DNA of 16,158 nt from the NCBI GenBank assembly GCA_030706285.1, contig JAUZOU010000028.1, positions 1-16,158 of the forward strand. The letters are read 5' to 3'. Each line of letters begins with the position of its first letter. Within the stretch, counting starts at the first letter, position 1. Shown here in pieces: positions 15,070 to 16,158 of the stretch. Both the position numbers and the translations under genes were made by a program. Under the pieces are notes generated by a model. That model did not search any database. It was not told the origin of the DNA and saw only the letters and a program-made list of their open reading frames with translations. The stretch comes from Bacteroidota bacterium. Lineage in GTDB: Bacteria > Bacteroidota > Bacteroidia > Bacteroidales > UBA1402.

Positions 15070-16158
15070 ATGTACAGTGTCTTTTTTCATTGGCGAGTTT
15101 ATTTGTCAGATGTTGCATTCAAATTGATCCCTTTCTTGTTTTTCGGGCTTTTTTTTGCTTCATGTGGCAAAAACGGTCATGGTGTTGAGCATCGTGGGCA
15201 GGCATCGGTCGTTGATACGATGATCATTAAAAAATGGTATGATCAGGCAGACTCGTTGAAATCATCCAATCCGGATTCAGCCATCATCCTGTTAACGCAT
15301 GGATTGAAACAGATACCGACAGGAACGTCAGATACGACGTTGGCATGTTGGAAAGCACGCATTCACCTTAGCTTAGGAAATCTAACATTGTCAAAAGGAG
15401 CATTGACCGAAAGTCTGGCCCATGACTCGACCGCTTTACTCATCGGGCAAACCTGCTCGAACAAGCGAATTGTTGCACAAGCGATTAATAATATGGGCCT
15501 GCTGGCCTATAGTCAGGGAAATTTTGAAACAGCACTCCAGCATTATGAAACAGCCATGAATATCGCCAAGGCGAATGACTATCAGGATGTTATGGCTAAA
15601 GTTTATACAAACAAAGCGATTATCAATTTTTTACAAGGCGATCAGAAATTGGCACAGACGTTGTTTCTGCAGACACTTTCTATCGGAAAACAGCTGAAAG
15701 ATACCGTCTTGATGACCGGTACGTTGATCAATCTGGGTATGTGTTATGCTGGCTCCGACTACAGCTTGTCAACAGCGTATTATCTTAATGCTATCCATGT
15801 TTATCAACAACAGGGAAATCTGGCTGACCAGGTAATTTGCTACCAAAACATCGGAGCCAATTATTTAAGTTTGGATGATTATTCGAAAGCGATCGATGCG
15901 TTTTTGAAATCGCTGGATTTCGCGAAAAAGACCGGTGATAAGGCCAACATTGCGAAAGATTATCACAATTTAGGTGAGTTGTATGCGACGATCGGTGATT
16001 TTTCGAACGCCGTCGACTATTATATTCGTGCTGTTACGATTAAAGAATCGATCAATGACAACGTCTCTTCTGCCGATACGTATAATGGGCTCGGAGGGGT
16101 ATATTTCAGAAATGACCAGTTTGCAAAGGCCGAAGCTGCCTACAAGAAGGCGTTACAC
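15070..16158 (+). CDS. TPR-repeat lipoprotein, N-terminal part (runs off the window)
   Basis: The frame from ATG 15070 is open through the last base, giving 363 codons with no stop, so this is the N-terminal part of a longer protein. Residues 19-31 form a hydrophobic segment ending in a lipobox-like FASC with Cys32, so it is probably a lipoprotein or is anchored by this segment. From about residue 136 there are at least five and probably six tetratricopeptide repeats with the usual spacing: NNMGLLAYSQGNFETALQHY, then GMCYAG, NIGANYLSLDDYSKAIDAF, NLGELYATIGDFSNAVDYY, and GLGGVYFRNDQFAKAEAAY. In Bacteroidota such N-termini often belong to regulators whose transmembrane segment and HTH or histidine-kinase domain follow the repeats, but that part lies outside the window. 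The MFS gene diverges from it 315 bases upstream. The TPR call is clear. The regulator role is only a family-based guess. Confidence 0.85.
   Translation, partial: MYSVFFHWRVYLSDVAFKLIPFLFFGLFFASCGKNGHGVEHRGQASVVDTMIIKKWYDQADSLKSSNPDSAIILLTHGLKQIPTGTSDTTLACWKARIHLSLGNLTLSKGALTESLAHDSTALLIGQTCSNKRIVAQAINNMGLLAYSQGNFETALQHYETAMNIAKANDYQDVMAKVYTNKAIINFLQGDQKLAQTLFLQTLSIGKQLKDTVLMTGTLINLGMCYAGSDYSLSTAYYLNAIHVYQQQGNLADQVICYQNIGANYLSLDDYSKAIDAFLKSLDFAKKTGDKANIAKDYHNLGELYATIGDFSNAVDYYIRAVTIKESINDNVSSADTYNGLGGVYFRNDQFAKAEAAYKKALH

Overview
The window looks like chromosomal DNA of a Bacteroidota species, most likely Bacteroidales. The evidence is a type IX secretion (T9SS) C-terminal sorting domain on a large glycosidase, two exact copies of the Bacteroides-type -7 promoter box (TATATTTG), starts that mostly lack Shine-Dalgarno sequences, lipoproteins with an acidic residue run after the lipid cysteine, and a secreted M13 peptidase. 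I cannot name the species. I saw no rRNA, tRNA, CRISPR array, transposase or integrase.

Bases 1-5285 hold five same-strand genes with short gaps (9 to 78 bases) that end in two tandem intrinsic terminators. They are the C-terminal end of an outer-membrane beta-barrel-like protein, a lipoprotein with two Kre9/KNH-like Ig-fold repeats and a SUMF1/FGE-like domain without the FGE cysteines, an exported caspase-like (C14) protein with an intact His-Cys dyad and an OmpA-like middle region, an LPP20-like exported protein, and a DUF4384 protein. All but the partial first one have their own export signal, so the set should act in the envelope or at the cell surface. FGE-like and DUF4384 domains are found fused to caspase domains in other bacteria, so this operon looks like a split, extracytoplasmic version of that association. 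It is the best candidate here for an undescribed system.

Bases 5286-7098 hold a secreted protein of unknown function with a glycine-rich segment, a doubtful 68-codon ORF, and a good promoter candidate. Bases 7099-9147 encode a complete M13 (neprilysin/PepO) zinc peptidase. A 358-base intergenic region follows, with inverted repeats, a GC-rich patch and a 16-codon ORF behind a strong GGAGG. Then comes a 1265-residue T9SS-secreted GH2 beta-galactosidase-like enzyme with two duplicated F5/8-type-C (CBM32-like) domains and an Ig-like domain.

Bases 13304-16158 hold a possible bidirectional terminator, a convergent MFS exporter of the EntS/MFS_3 type, and, divergent from it, a TPR lipoprotein that runs off the right edge of the window.

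The first five genes probably work together. The M13 peptidase and the GH2 enzyme look like independent nutrient-processing functions. No SusC/SusD pair is present, so the GH2 gene is not in a recognisable polysaccharide utilisation locus within this window.
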